DNA of 64,000 bases from a virus: positions 1 to 64,000 of the IMG/VR virus record IMGVR_UViG_3300021964_007165; one strand, given 5' to 3'. Every line of letters begins with the position of its first letter. The stretch's first letter is position 1. Positions 8,171 to 15,640 of this stretch are shown here, piece after piece. A program made the position numbers and the translations under genes. The notes under the pieces were generated by a model, which was not told where the DNA came from, did not search any database, and saw only the letters and a program-made list of their open reading frames with translations.

Positions 8171-8284
8171 TCATAATAAACTACGTATATATTTATCTTT
8201 ATTTCTCAGTAATTGTGATATTAAATGCTGTAATGATCCGCGACCTGCGGCATCTACATTTGCATTATTCTTTGAAACCGCCAC
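8171..8284 (-). CDS. Candidate small ORF (37 codons) in +1 frame of the preceding gene
   Basis: Starting at a GTG inside the last codons of the 83-residue gene (8265-8516), this frame runs through the otherwise unexplained gap and ends in TGA, which overlaps the GAGGA ribosome site of the next gene. The product would end in a helical stretch (SLQHLISQLLRNKDKYIRSL). It may instead be a +1 frameshift extension of the 83-residue protein. The codon choice looks like that of a coding region, but the late promoter box at 8190-8197 lies inside it, so I am unsure. Confidence 0.35.
   Translation of the reverse strand: MAVSKNNANVDAAGRGSLQHLISQLLRNKDKYIRSLL
8190..8197 (-). promoter_or_regulatory. T4-like late promoter box (GATAAATA)
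   Basis: GATAAATA on the minus strand, followed by TATACGTAG, 31 bases before the ATG of the 96-residue gene at 7868-8158. Confidence 0.5.
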
Positions 8285-8516
8285 CGTCCATTTCGACGTT
8301 GACTACTTCCTGTTCTGCTCTGACAGCATTTTCCTTAACGTACTTTTCTAAATCGCCATAAAGTCTTGCACTTATTTGCCCTAAAGTTAATGCAAGATTT
8401 TTCGCTTGTTGCATAGTAAGTTTAACTTCTTTTGCATTAGAGGACTCAGCAGTTTTTACTTGCTGGATAAAAGTCTCAATTGGTGATGTATTAATTGGAT
8501 CTTTTGTCATCTGCAT
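8265..8516 (-). CDS. Small conserved hypothetical protein
   Basis: An 83-residue, mostly helical protein: 'SPIETFIQQVKTAESSNAKEVKLTMQQAKNLAL' spans residues 10-43 and the tail is acidic, ending EMDGGGFKE. A second Met two codons later could also be the start. It overlaps the upstream gene by 26 bases. No motif links it to a known family. Confidence 0.55.
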   Translation of the reverse strand: MQMTKDPINTSPIETFIQQVKTAESSNAKEVKLTMQQAKNLALTLGQISARLYGDLEKYVKENAVRAEQEVVNVEMDGGGFKE

Positions 8517-8979
8517 TTGCTTTAGATAGTTCTTGACGCATTGTCAGTTCGTCTTTAAATGGACCTTTAGAAACATAGTTTTCAACAGTAACAAGTTTAG
8601 GACAAAAACTTCTTACCCAGCCCTTATCAAATTTGATAATATAGTAACCTGCACAGTACAAACTTTTGCTTTTTTTACTTTTTGTAAATAAAGGTAATTT
8701 ACGTTTTACATCGTACATTGCATTATACGGAACACAAGAAGTTGTAAAACCGTGTACTTCTTTTTCAGGTGTAGTAACAGTTTCAGCATCTTTAATGCCC
8801 CATTCGATGTCAATATCTTTGACTAATAGTTTCTCAGTTTCGTAAAGTTTTGTTTGAGTATTACAGCAATACATATAAGATTTATCTTCTTGCTTTGATA
8901 AAGTTCCTATACGTTCGCCGTCTTCCTCAACAATCCAAAACTTTCCTGCTACGATAGGGTTGGCTTTAATTCTTGTCAT
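8491..8979 (-). CDS. Conserved hypothetical protein of T4-like marine phages
   Basis: The start is set at the ATG at 8979, which has a GGAGGA site five bases upstream; a longer frame would overlap the ParB-like gene by 53 bases. The 162-residue product begins MTRIKANPIVAGKFWIVEEDGERIGTL and contains a 'CCNTQTKLYETEK' segment and a 'GYYIIKFDKGW' strand, suggesting an SH3-like or beta-rich domain. Function not recognised. Confidence 0.6.
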   Translation of the reverse strand: MTRIKANPIVAGKFWIVEEDGERIGTLSKQEDKSYMYCCNTQTKLYETEKLLVKDIDIEWGIKDAETVTTPEKEVHGFTTSCVPYNAMYDVKRKLPLFTKSKKSKSLYCAGYYIIKFDKGWVRSFCPKLVTVENYVSKGPFKDELTMRQELSKANADDKRSN

Positions 8980-9505
8980 ATAATCCTCCAAAGGTTTCTG
9001 GTGTTGCAACAGTGGCATTTAAACTTTTATTAGCCGCCAGCGCCGCATATATTCTTGTCCTGCCGTCAATGACGTATTTTTCATTGTCTAATTCTAAAAT
9101 CAATGGTGGGCGACAAGTTCCTAATTCAACTGCTTCAAGTATTGGTTCTAAAGGAAATTCTCGATCCCTGTAATCACGTTTATCACGTTTTTCCATCTCT
9201 TCTATATAAACTTCTTTATACCCTTCTTTGCCACTTATTCTCTTTATGTTTTGTAAAGTATACATATCTTCAGGCATATTATCTAAATTATTTAACTTCA
9301 AAATATCATCTATAGATAGATTTTGGACAGGTACTTTATCTAATAATTTACCAATTTTTGTTACTACATATTCACGTAAATAATCATCTATTGGAACCGG
9401 ACGTCCTAAGTTAACTGGTAGAGATTGTACAAATTCTTTTACTTTTGGCTCTGGACAACCGATTAACTCATAAGCATCTAAAAAATTTTCATCTATTTTT
9501 TCCAT
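8966..9505 (-). CDS. ParB/sulfiredoxin-fold protein
   Basis: A 179-residue protein. The C-terminal third has 'LEPILEAVELGTCRPPLILELD' then 'KYVIDGRTRIYAALAANKS', which matches the ParB-like fold: a 'PP/PI' segment, a strand, then DG-x-R-x-R in place of the usual DGHHR. ParB-fold proteins bind or cut nucleic acids or act as CTPases and ATPases. The N-terminal 90 residues are helical and unrecognised. It abuts the FEN-type nuclease gene (TAATG-like overlap at 9505), which hints at a role in DNA metabolism. A second ParB-like domain occurs in the 593-residue protein at 32634-34415. Confidence 0.65.
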   Translation of the reverse strand: MEKIDENFLDAYELIGCPEPKVKEFVQSLPVNLGRPVPIDDYLREYVVTKIGKLLDKVPVQNLSIDDILKLNNLDNMPEDMYTLQNIKRISGKEGYKEVYIEEMEKRDKRDYRDREFPLEPILEAVELGTCRPPLILELDNEKYVIDGRTRIYAALAANKSLNATVATPETFGGLYDKN

Positions 9506-10485
9506 TAAATATACCTTGCATTCAATGGTTCACTATAACTTTGTACTTGTTCCGATATTCTATTAAGTTCGTGTTTAGCACAAAATTTCATAAGTTTGAC
9601 ACCGACTTGTGATACTTCTTTTGGCTTGCTGTTGTCTGCTATTACCTGTGCTAAAATTTGTTTAATCTCATCAGGTTGTGCAGATAAGTCACAAAGTGTT
9701 ACGTTACGTTGATAGTCTTCAAGCACACGATGTTCTACACCTTCGTGATCTAACCAACGTTGTAGCATAAGGTTATTCCAGTTGTAACCCTTAGATTGTT
9801 TATCTTCAAATGCTTCTTGTAAGCCTACTTTGTTCTTAGTACCTTTTACTCTTACACCCGGATATGCAGAGAATACATTGTCACTTGTATCACCACGCAT
9901 ACATTTTTCAAACAACAACCATTCAGGATTGGGTGCAGGCTTCGGTTCTTTGGTTTTCTTATCGATCACCGGCTTGCCCTTGTCGTCAAAATAACCTTCG
10001 TGTGTAATAGTTACATTTTGTACACCATTGTATTGTTTTACGTTAGGCGCAATAAGTTGTGCAAAGTCACCATCTGTACTAATAATAACATGATTATCAT
10101 CAGGGTGCGATTGTACCCAACCTGCAATCAAATCATCTGCTTCAAGTTGCGGATGTTGCATCACAGTACAATTAGTTTTTGTAGTTACAAAGTCTTTAAA
10201 CTCATCAAACATTTCCCAGAATACTTCTTCTTCCTCTTGCTGACTTGCAGTAAGAGCCGCACGAGCATCACTTCTATTTCGCTTGTAAGGTTCGTAATAG
10301 TCTTTACGCCAACTGCGTCCTTCAAGACAAAAGATAACATGACTACCATCAAAATCTTGCCATGCTTTTCTAATTCCATTTAATGTAATATGAAAAGCCA
10401 TACCAACTTTGTCTGTAAGATTGCCTCTCACAACATGTCTTGCACGAAAGAATGTGTTAGCAGTATCTACAAGAATATAAGTCAT
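9505..10485 (-). CDS. rnh: 5'-3' exonuclease, T4 RNase H/FEN family
   Basis: A 326-residue flap-endonuclease-type protein. It shows 'ILVDTANTFFRARH' at residues 4-17 with the first metal-binding Asp, the basic 'GRSWRKDYYEPYKRNRSD' near 56-73, 'HPQLEADDLIAGW' near 111-123, 'ISTDGDFAQL' and 'CMRGDTSDNVFSAYPGVRVKG', in the family's order. In T4 this enzyme removes RNA primers and flaps on the lagging strand. The length is close to that of T4 RNase H (305 residues). A consensus sigma70 promoter lies just upstream, so early expression is likely. Confidence 0.85.
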   Translation of the reverse strand: MTYILVDTANTFFRARHVVRGNLTDKVGMAFHITLNGIRKAWQDFDGSHVIFCLEGRSWRKDYYEPYKRNRSDARAALTASQQEEEEVFWEMFDEFKDFVTTKTNCTVMQHPQLEADDLIAGWVQSHPDDNHVIISTDGDFAQLIAPNVKQYNGVQNVTITHEGYFDDKGKPVIDKKTKEPKPAPNPEWLLFEKCMRGDTSDNVFSAYPGVRVKGTKNKVGLQEAFEDKQSKGYNWNNLMLQRWLDHEGVEHRVLEDYQRNVTLCDLSAQPDEIKQILAQVIADNSKPKEVSQVGVKLMKFCAKHELNRISEQVQSYSEPLNARYI

Positions 10486-10524
10486 TTTTTGTCCTTAAAA
10501 TATTTTTCACTGTGTCTATAGTTT

Positions 10525-10553
10525 ATTATACTATTTTTCAGGAGTGTTGTCAA
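10525..10553 (-). promoter_or_regulatory. Consensus sigma70-like early promoter for the 5'-3' exonuclease
   Basis: TTGACA (10548-10553), 17-bp spacer, TATAAT (10525-10530) on the minus strand, both boxes perfect. The -35 box and spacer lie within the last codons of the upstream oxygenase gene. Confidence 0.85.
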
Positions 10554-11241
10554 CCTGTTGTTTTGATTTTTCTTGTATTTCTTTTAAGACTTCTTGATTC
10601 ATAAAAGGAATAGCATTCATTTCTTTGTGATCAAAACTGTTTGTTAATCGTAAATCAAAAGCAACACTAATACGTAGATCGTCTCTCGTGTGTGGTTCTA
10701 CATAGTGCGGAGTACAACTTGGAAATATTACACAACCTCCTTTTTTGTTTGGCAGTGCAATTTTTGATTCTGGATCAAACTGCGAATGATACACAGTGTT
10801 TGTATGATAATCACCAAAATGCATATTACCACTTAGATATGAATCTGGTTGTGCACCGTGGGCATGTGAATCCATTCCCTCATCTTTTCGTAAAATGTTT
10901 GCCCAACAAACAATTTGTAAATCTTTAAGTTCTAATTGTTGCTTTTGTACATATTCAAGATATGAATATCTTAAAAAAGTAAGCAACTCTTTAAAAGAAG
11001 GATTATCTTGTTCCAGTAAATTATAACGACCAAATCTTGTAGTAATGTGATTTTGATCTAAACCGGTACCACCTGTGTTTGTATAATCGTAGTCAAGAAT
11101 AGTTTTTTCGTTGTTTTCAATCCATGTATGAATATTATCAACATGTTGGAGATCAGTCCAATTGGTTAACCAAAGAGGAATATTCCAACTTGGTGAAAAC
11201 TCTGTTTGCGGGTGATAACTTTTAATTCTAATTAACGACAC
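10531..11241 (-). CDS. 2OG-Fe(II) oxygenase-like protein
   Basis: A 236-residue protein of the putative 2OG-Fe(II) oxygenase type common in marine T4-like phages. The metal motif is 'DSHAHG' near residue 127, followed by 'LSGNMHFGDYHTN'. The distal part is 'GGCVIFPSCTPHYVEPHTRDDLRISVAFDL' (near 168-197), giving the second His and the co-substrate Arg. The substrate may be a protein, a nucleic acid or a small molecule. It is one of several such genes in this window (1-405, 16196-16834, 47660-48229). Confidence 0.75.
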   Translation of the reverse strand: MSLIRIKSYHPQTEFSPSWNIPLWLTNWTDLQHVDNIHTWIENNEKTILDYDYTNTGGTGLDQNHITTRFGRYNLLEQDNPSFKELLTFLRYSYLEYVQKQQLELKDLQIVCWANILRKDEGMDSHAHGAQPDSYLSGNMHFGDYHTNTVYHSQFDPESKIALPNKKGGCVIFPSCTPHYVEPHTRDDLRISVAFDLRLTNSFDHKEMNAIPFMNQEVLKEIQEKSKQQVDNTPEK

Positions 11242-11609
11242 TATTTGACCTCCGATTTACCGTCACCTAAGTTTTTCGTATTAATATATCCTGCTCCTCT
11301 ATCCGGATTGTGACCTTCTTCGGATAAAACATTTCTTGCAAGATCTTTAAACCACATATCAACTATTTCTTCATTTGATTCGCCTTGGTATCCAGCATCT
11401 ATTAGTTGCTCGATAAACTCGTTATTCCAATCAAGTTCAAAAAAGCCGTTTCGAATGTTGTCTTTGTTTATTTGTGTATCAAGTACTCCTACCCAAGGCT
11501 TCTTGGCCTTAGTTGCCTCTTCTTTTTCTTTCATCATTAAATCTTTGTGAGAAAGTTCTTTTGTTTCAGTTTGTTTCTTTTTAAACATATTTTTTAGTTT
11601 ATCCATCAT
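11241..11609 (-). CDS. Conserved hypothetical protein of T4-like marine phages
   Basis: A 122-residue protein. The first 35 residues are a charged Lys/Glu helix (MMDKLKNMFKKKQTETKE...). The conserved core is 'KPWVGVLDTQINKDNIRNGFFELDWNNEF' at residues 37-65 with the following 'EEIVDMWFKDLARNVL'. I recall this core as widespread in marine T4-like phages but without a known function. It is coupled to the oxygenase gene downstream and lies 36 bases after queE. Confidence 0.6.
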   Translation of the reverse strand: MMDKLKNMFKKKQTETKELSHKDLMMKEKEEATKAKKPWVGVLDTQINKDNIRNGFFELDWNNEFIEQLIDAGYQGESNEEIVDMWFKDLARNVLSEEGHNPDRGAGYINTKNLGDGKSEVK

Positions 11610-11645
11610 AATCCAGCCTTTCTTGCTTTGACGTCCAGCGTCTCA

Positions 11646-12542
11646 TTAAGTTCCCCAAGCGTTTCCGAAGATGTCGACGTGTAGTCTGGGGGTATAGCGC
11701 CAGCCTCGCTCCATTGCCAATTCTGCGACTCCTCTTGTATTGAGTTTGTATTCTTCCGATCTCCCACCCAAGGGCATAACATATACAGGGACATCAATGC
11801 CTTCTTTGCGATATTCATCAACCGCTTTAGCCACTTCGTCCACATCATATTCATCAGCCACAACAAACTTGAAATACATATCACTATTAGGTACATCAAA
11901 GTAACTACGAGCAATGTCAGGCTTGATAGCAGTATCCCAAGGCTCTCCGCTAACGGAAAGTTTAGGACTGCACGACCAAGTGATTCGGAATCTGTTTTGA
12001 TTCTTAAGATACTCGACGAAATCTGGTCTAAGAGGTTGTGTTGTATTTGTTTCAAATGTAACATTTTTCAAATCCTCCATTCTTGGGTGTTCGAATAATT
12101 CAGTGTAAAATCTTTGCCACCCTAACAAAGGTTCGCCACCTGTTAAAATAAAATGAACATCCTGTCCATTATCCATTGTCCACTTACCTTGTGGAGTAAG
12201 ACTTAAAACATAATCAACCACTTCATCAACAGTGTGGTCTTTCATAAATTTTTTAAATTCTGGATAGATACTTGCATAAGTATCACACCCTGTGTGTACA
12301 ATTGGTAAGTCTTCAAACTTGTCAACTTTGTTAGTTATATCGTCATCGAGTAATGCTTTTACTTCACTGTTGTGTTTAATACCATTTGCAAGTTTGTTAT
12401 CACGCATAGGTTCGCCTCTGGCTAACCCAAAATTCATACAACGAAAATTACAGCCAAATGTTCTTAAAAAGACTGAAGGAACACCGACAAAACGTCCTTC
12501 ACCTTGTACAGAATAAAATGCTTCAGAGTATCTTAGTTTCAT
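11646..12542 (-). CDS. queE: 7-carboxy-7-deazaguanine synthase (QueE), radical SAM
   Basis: A 298-residue radical-SAM protein. The N-terminus 'FYSVQGEGRFVGVPSVFLRTFGCNFRC' is typical of QueE, which turns 6-carboxy-tetrahydropterin into 7-carboxy-7-deazaguanine. The SAM-binding 'ILTGGEPLL' follows near residue 134. The iron-sulfur cysteines are unusual: Cys31 and Cys35 are followed by a 50-residue insertion, and the third Cys is Cys86 in 'HTGCDTY'. Most QueE proteins have the third Cys within a few residues to about 15. The gene follows a 56-codon ORF and folE (ATGA coupling) and serves the DpdA pathway encoded at 20140-21597. Confidence 0.85.
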   Translation of the reverse strand: MKLRYSEAFYSVQGEGRFVGVPSVFLRTFGCNFRCMNFGLARGEPMRDNKLANGIKHNSEVKALLDDDITNKVDKFEDLPIVHTGCDTYASIYPEFKKFMKDHTVDEVVDYVLSLTPQGKWTMDNGQDVHFILTGGEPLLGWQRFYTELFEHPRMEDLKNVTFETNTTQPLRPDFVEYLKNQNRFRITWSCSPKLSVSGEPWDTAIKPDIARSYFDVPNSDMYFKFVVADEYDVDEVAKAVDEYRKEGIDVPVYVMPLGGRSEEYKLNTRGVAELAMERGWRYTPRLHVDIFGNAWGT

Positions 12543-12709
12543 TTGCTCACCTGTACAAGTGGTTCGTTAATATAAGAATCATTGTAATCACCATTCTTTT
12601 GATACTGACGAACCGAAGTGTCTTTTACAAGAACTCCGTCCTTTACAGTATAGGTAGTGTATTCTGCTTTGATTACACCTTCCTTAGATCTTTCAATATG
12701 TTGTTTCAT
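12539..12709 (-). CDS. Small hypothetical protein between folE and queE
   Basis: A 56-residue protein starting at the ATG at 12709, which follows AAGGAAGG just after the folE stop. A longer frame would run 80 bases into folE and lacks a ribosome site. The sequence 'YTTYTVKDGVLVKDTSVRQYQKNGDYNDSY' predicts beta strands. It is coupled to queE by ATGA. Its fixed place inside the deazaguanine operon suggests a link, but there is no motif to support one. Confidence 0.6.
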   Translation of the reverse strand: MKQHIERSKEGVIKAEYTTYTVKDGVLVKDTSVRQYQKNGDYNDSYINEPLVQVSK

Positions 12710-12719
12710 AGGGCCTTCC

Positions 12720-13412
12720 TTAATCATGTGCAAACTCCTGCTGTAATTTAATATTGTCCATAAACTCTTTCTTAGTTCCCGGATCTTCAGCAAATGCACC
12801 TTTTAGCACAGTTGTCTGTGTAAGACTGCTCTTTGCCATAATGCCTCGATTCTCACAACAACCATGTGTTGCTTGAATGTAAACACCTACATTAGGACTT
12901 CCTGTTGCTTTCATAATTTCATGTGCAATATCGTTATTAAGTTCTTCTTGCAATGTACCTCGTCTTGCACACCATTGTGCTATACGTGTGTATTTGCTAA
13001 GGCCGATTAATGTTTCTGCGGCAATAATACCAATATATGCAACACCAGTAACAGGCTGATGATGATGTGAACAAACACTTCTAAGTTCACTACGTACAAC
13101 AAGCATACCTTTATAACCATCTTCAATATGATTAGGAAATGCAGTTGCATTAGGCATAGGATTATACCTACCACTCATTAATTCATTATAATACATTTTT
13201 GCAAGACGTCTTGCAGTATCTTGTGAATTTGGATCATTATCACGATCAATAATCAATCGATCAAGCACTGATTCAAATGCTTCTGTTGCTTCATCAATTA
13301 ATTTTTCTTTGTCGCCGGCATAGATAAATTCTGAGATATTATCACCTGCCCAATAACGCTTGTTAGCATCTTTTATTCTGCGTGTTACTTCTTCGTATTT
13401 TTTCAATTTCAT
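12720..13412 (-). CDS. folE: GTP cyclohydrolase I (FolE)
   Basis: A 230-residue FolE. It makes 7,8-dihydroneopterin triphosphate from GTP, the first step to tetrahydrofolate and to 7-deazaguanine. Zinc ligands Cys114 and the His cluster 116-118 ('VCSHHHQPVTGVAYIG') and Cys185/Cys186 ('THGCCENRG') are in place, as is 'LIGLSKYTRIAQWCARR'. It heads the folE-queE group and is driven by a perfect TTGACA-17-TATAAT promoter. A 6-bp hairpin in its leader may affect expression. Confidence 0.9.
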   Translation of the reverse strand: MKLKKYEEVTRRIKDANKRYWAGDNISEFIYAGDKEKLIDEATEAFESVLDRLIIDRDNDPNSQDTARRLAKMYYNELMSGRYNPMPNATAFPNHIEDGYKGMLVVRSELRSVCSHHHQPVTGVAYIGIIAAETLIGLSKYTRIAQWCARRGTLQEELNNDIAHEIMKATGSPNVGVYIQATHGCCENRGIMAKSSLTQTTVLKGAFAEDPGTKKEFMDNIKLQQEFAHD

Positions 13413-13422
13413 TCTCCGAGTT

Positions 13423-13440
13423 ATAGACGTGGATGTCTAT
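13423..13440 (-). other. Hairpin in the folE 5' leader
   Basis: ATAGAC (13423-13428) and GTCTAT (13435-13440) form a perfect 6-bp stem with a 6-base loop between the promoter and the folE ATG. It has no T run, so it is more likely to stabilise the transcript or tune translation than to terminate. Confidence 0.5.
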
Positions 13441-13450
13441 TTTGTTTTAC

Positions 13451-13479
13451 ATTATATACTTTATTTAGGTTTTTGTCAA
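13451..13479 (-). promoter_or_regulatory. Consensus sigma70-like early promoter for folE
   Basis: TTGACA (13474-13479), 17-bp spacer, TATAAT (13451-13456) on the minus strand. The predicted start gives a leader of about 30 bases with the hairpin at 13423-13440. Confidence 0.85.
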
Positions 13480-13491
13480 GTATATTATACA

Positions 13492-13701
13492 TCAAAAGTA
13501 CTTTTCGAGTACTTCTAATTGATCGTGATATTCTGCAATGATTTTCAACTCTTTTTCGACGGCTTCCAAAATGTCTGGATGCTCGCCCACTCCTGCTGAG
13601 TTTTTCAAATACACTTCAACATTCATTGCGTGTTTTGCAATATGTCCTTTTGCATGATCTTTGATTGCTTGAATCATGTTTTCTCTATTATATTCTGTCA
13701 T
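13492..13701 (-). CDS. Small helical hypothetical protein
   Basis: A 69-residue protein from the ATG at 13701, which follows AAAGGA; an earlier in-frame Met lies inside the upstream gene. It is nearly all helix, with a conserved-looking 'NVEVYLKNSAGVGEHPDILEAVEKEL' segment. Function not recognised. Confidence 0.55.
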   Translation of the reverse strand: MTEYNRENMIQAIKDHAKGHIAKHAMNVEVYLKNSAGVGEHPDILEAVEKELKIIAEYHDQLEVLEKYF

Positions 13702-13702
13702 T

Positions 13703-14515
13703 TTAATTTTCCTTTCCAATTTGTGTTACAAATTCCTTTGCAATAAGAGTGTGTGCTTCTTTATTGAAGTGTTCGTCATCTATTGTAAAAGAATCTATAG
13801 GGTTCTTACTTTCCAAAAACTGTATTACGTTTTGGTTAGCAACTTTACCATAAGAACAGTCTCCAAGCATATTTAGATCTTTCGGGAGCCAGGTGTTCTC
13901 GTTAATGGCAAAGATTTTTAGTTCTGCATTATTTTCTTTACAGATTAAATTCCAAAGGTAAACTTCTTTGAAAAAACTTCTTTGTGCAACAACAGTCATT
14001 AGTTCATACCAAGCCTTAATACGTTGGTACCCATCTGTTTGTAAATTAGGATCTTGAATATCAAAAGGATCAAACTGCAAAGCGATTGTAGGACTGATTA
14101 CATAGTCTCCAGCAACAGTTATTCTGCCTCCATCAAAGCATTTAGCGTTATTGTTCCATTGACCGATATTATAACAATCGATCCGTCCTTTTGTTTCTTC
14201 TAAATTCATATGTGTATCAAGCGGTGTGATATTTTCGTAATGACAGGGATTACTAAATCCAACTCTATATCTGTCCCAATATGTTTGTTGTATAATAACT
14301 TCATCAATGTCGTCATATTTTTTAAATAAAAAAGCAAGGCGTTCACTGTAATCATACCAGCCTCTACCAGGACAAGCAAATATAACACCGTCTTTGTCTT
14401 GCTCATTTATATAGATTTCTGCCCAGTTGTTATCATTCCAACGATCACGTGTACCTTTGGTTTGAGAGTAACTATACCCTGCACTATGACTACAACCTAT
14501 AACGGCAGTTCTCAT
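13703..14515 (-). CDS. SGNH-hydrolase-like protein
   Basis: A 270-residue protein starting MRTAVIGCSHSAG at 14515, coupled to the HIT gene by TAATG. 'IGCSHSAG' replaces the GDS block with Ser as the likely nucleophile. Near the C-terminus 'TIDDEHFNKEAHTLIAKE' looks like the DxxH block, giving the catalytic Asp and His. SGNH hydrolases cut esters on lipids, sugars or other small groups. The same fold is common in phage genes that sit near glycosyltransferases, as here (17651-18703). The assignment is from motif spacing only. Confidence 0.55.
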   Translation of the reverse strand: MRTAVIGCSHSAGYSYSQTKGTRDRWNDNNWAEIYINEQDKDGVIFACPGRGWYDYSERLAFLFKKYDDIDEVIIQQTYWDRYRVGFSNPCHYENITPLDTHMNLEETKGRIDCYNIGQWNNNAKCFDGGRITVAGDYVISPTIALQFDPFDIQDPNLQTDGYQRIKAWYELMTVVAQRSFFKEVYLWNLICKENNAELKIFAINENTWLPKDLNMLGDCSYGKVANQNVIQFLESKNPIDSFTIDDEHFNKEAHTLIAKEFVTQIGKEN

Positions 14516-14904
14516 TATACACAATCTCCTTGAAATAAACTTGATTGTCTTGGATTTCTTATCGTATATTTTTGTTTTTCAGGAATAACACCTCTAACAC
14601 CACCTTTAGGATCTGCCATATCACCTTTGCGTCTTGGAATTAAATGTACGTGTGGCCACATAACAGTTTGTCCTGCTTCTTTGCCTACATTCTGTCCAAT
14701 GTTATATGAATCACAGTAACCTTTCTGGACCCAATCGTAACCCCAAGCATATGCGGCCTTATAACATTTTTCTAATTTTTCCCAAGTTTCTTCTTTAGGT
14801 ACAAAAAGGATATGTCCTTCTGTAACTGGAAAGCCGTCACGAAACACAGTATAATCTCTTGTATCAATTAATACATCTTTCCATGGTACATCTTTAAATT
14901 CCAT
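14515..14904 (-). CDS. HIT-family nucleotide hydrolase/transferase
   Basis: A 129-residue protein from the ATG at 14904 with an AGGAG site, placed right after the upstream stop. It has the HIT layout: 'RDGFPVTEGHILFVPK' early, then the active-site 'HVHLIPRRKGD' near residue 90, where the middle His attacks the phosphate. HIT proteins act on nucleoside phosphates such as dinucleotides or aminoacyl-AMP. A role in nucleotide scavenging is a guess. Confidence 0.8.
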   Translation of the reverse strand: MEFKDVPWKDVLIDTRDYTVFRDGFPVTEGHILFVPKEETWEKLEKCYKAAYAWGYDWVQKGYCDSYNIGQNVGKEAGQTVMWPHVHLIPRRKGDMADPKGGVRGVIPEKQKYTIRNPRQSSLFQGDCV

Positions 14905-14905
14905 A

Positions 14906-15640
14906 TTAAAACTCCTGTTTCCAAACTGCGGCACTAAAACCTTTTCCGTTTGTATCACCGCCATTATTATCTACTTCAACGCCGTCATATGTAATACTAC
15001 GCACAACGTCTTCCCCGTTTGTTGTTTCACTGTACTGTATTTTTAGTTTTTTAGGATCAAATGCTCCAACTGTTTCTACAATACCATCAAAGAATGTACC
15101 CTTTTCTAACGAAAGCATTTGTACAACGTATGTGCCTTTGTCTGGATAGGTATCCTCAACACTGTCAAGAATTTCGGTTTCGTAATCTGTTTCTTCACTA
15201 ATCTTGTTTGCCCATTCATTAACATTTGTATTTTCAATTATTGTTTCGATATGCTTACTACTATATTCTAAACCGTCTACTTCGTTTACTTCTATTTGAG
15301 CATTATCAATTGTAACCGCATGAATGTGTTCAAATTCGTTTGGCATTTCGTACCATTGACTACAAGCACCTACGCCTTCTTCATCATCGCTTAGAAAGTT
15401 TGCTTCAGGTGGAACACTATCAATATCTTCAAAATCAAATGTACCTTCTTCTGCGTTTAGCAAATAGTTGCATAGATCATTATCTCCATGCTCATCTACA
15501 ACAGGTTTCCAAAAATCGTATGCTTCTTTTGAAATACTTGCGTATGCGTGTTCGGCTCCATATCCCCATAGTTGAATATGATAGTAACGAGGACCTTTGA
15601 TTGTATCAACAAGTTCTTGTTTTTCTTCTGTAGTTGCCAT
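14906..15640 (-). CDS. Conserved hypothetical acidic protein
   Basis: A 244-residue acidic protein (start MATTEEKQEL at 15640, TAATG overlap with the upstream gene). 'RYYHIQLWGYGAEHAYASISKEAYDFW' at residues 18-44 is followed by Asp/Glu-rich sequence. It has no Cys cluster or membrane segment, and no family that I recognise. Confidence 0.55.
   Translation of the reverse strand: MATTEEKQELVDTIKGPRYYHIQLWGYGAEHAYASISKEAYDFWKPVVDEHGDNDLCNYLLNAEEGTFDFEDIDSVPPEANFLSDDEEGVGACSQWYEMPNEFEHIHAVTIDNAQIEVNEVDGLEYSSKHIETIIENTNVNEWANKISEETDYETEILDSVEDTYPDKGTYVVQMLSLEKGTFFDGIVETVGAFDPKKLKIQYSETTNGEDVVRSITYDGVEVDNNGGDTNGKGFSAAVWKQEF

Noticed and set aside
11599-11646. A 15-codon ORF linking queE to the next gene by TAATG.
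   Set aside because: Too short to support without conservation; it may be chance in a 36-base gap.
11606-12064. A 152-codon open frame on the minus strand overlapping queE.
   Set aside because: It lies wholly within QueE and the short gap after it, reads a low-complexity Leu/Met-rich product, and QueE has clear radical-SAM motifs in its own frame.
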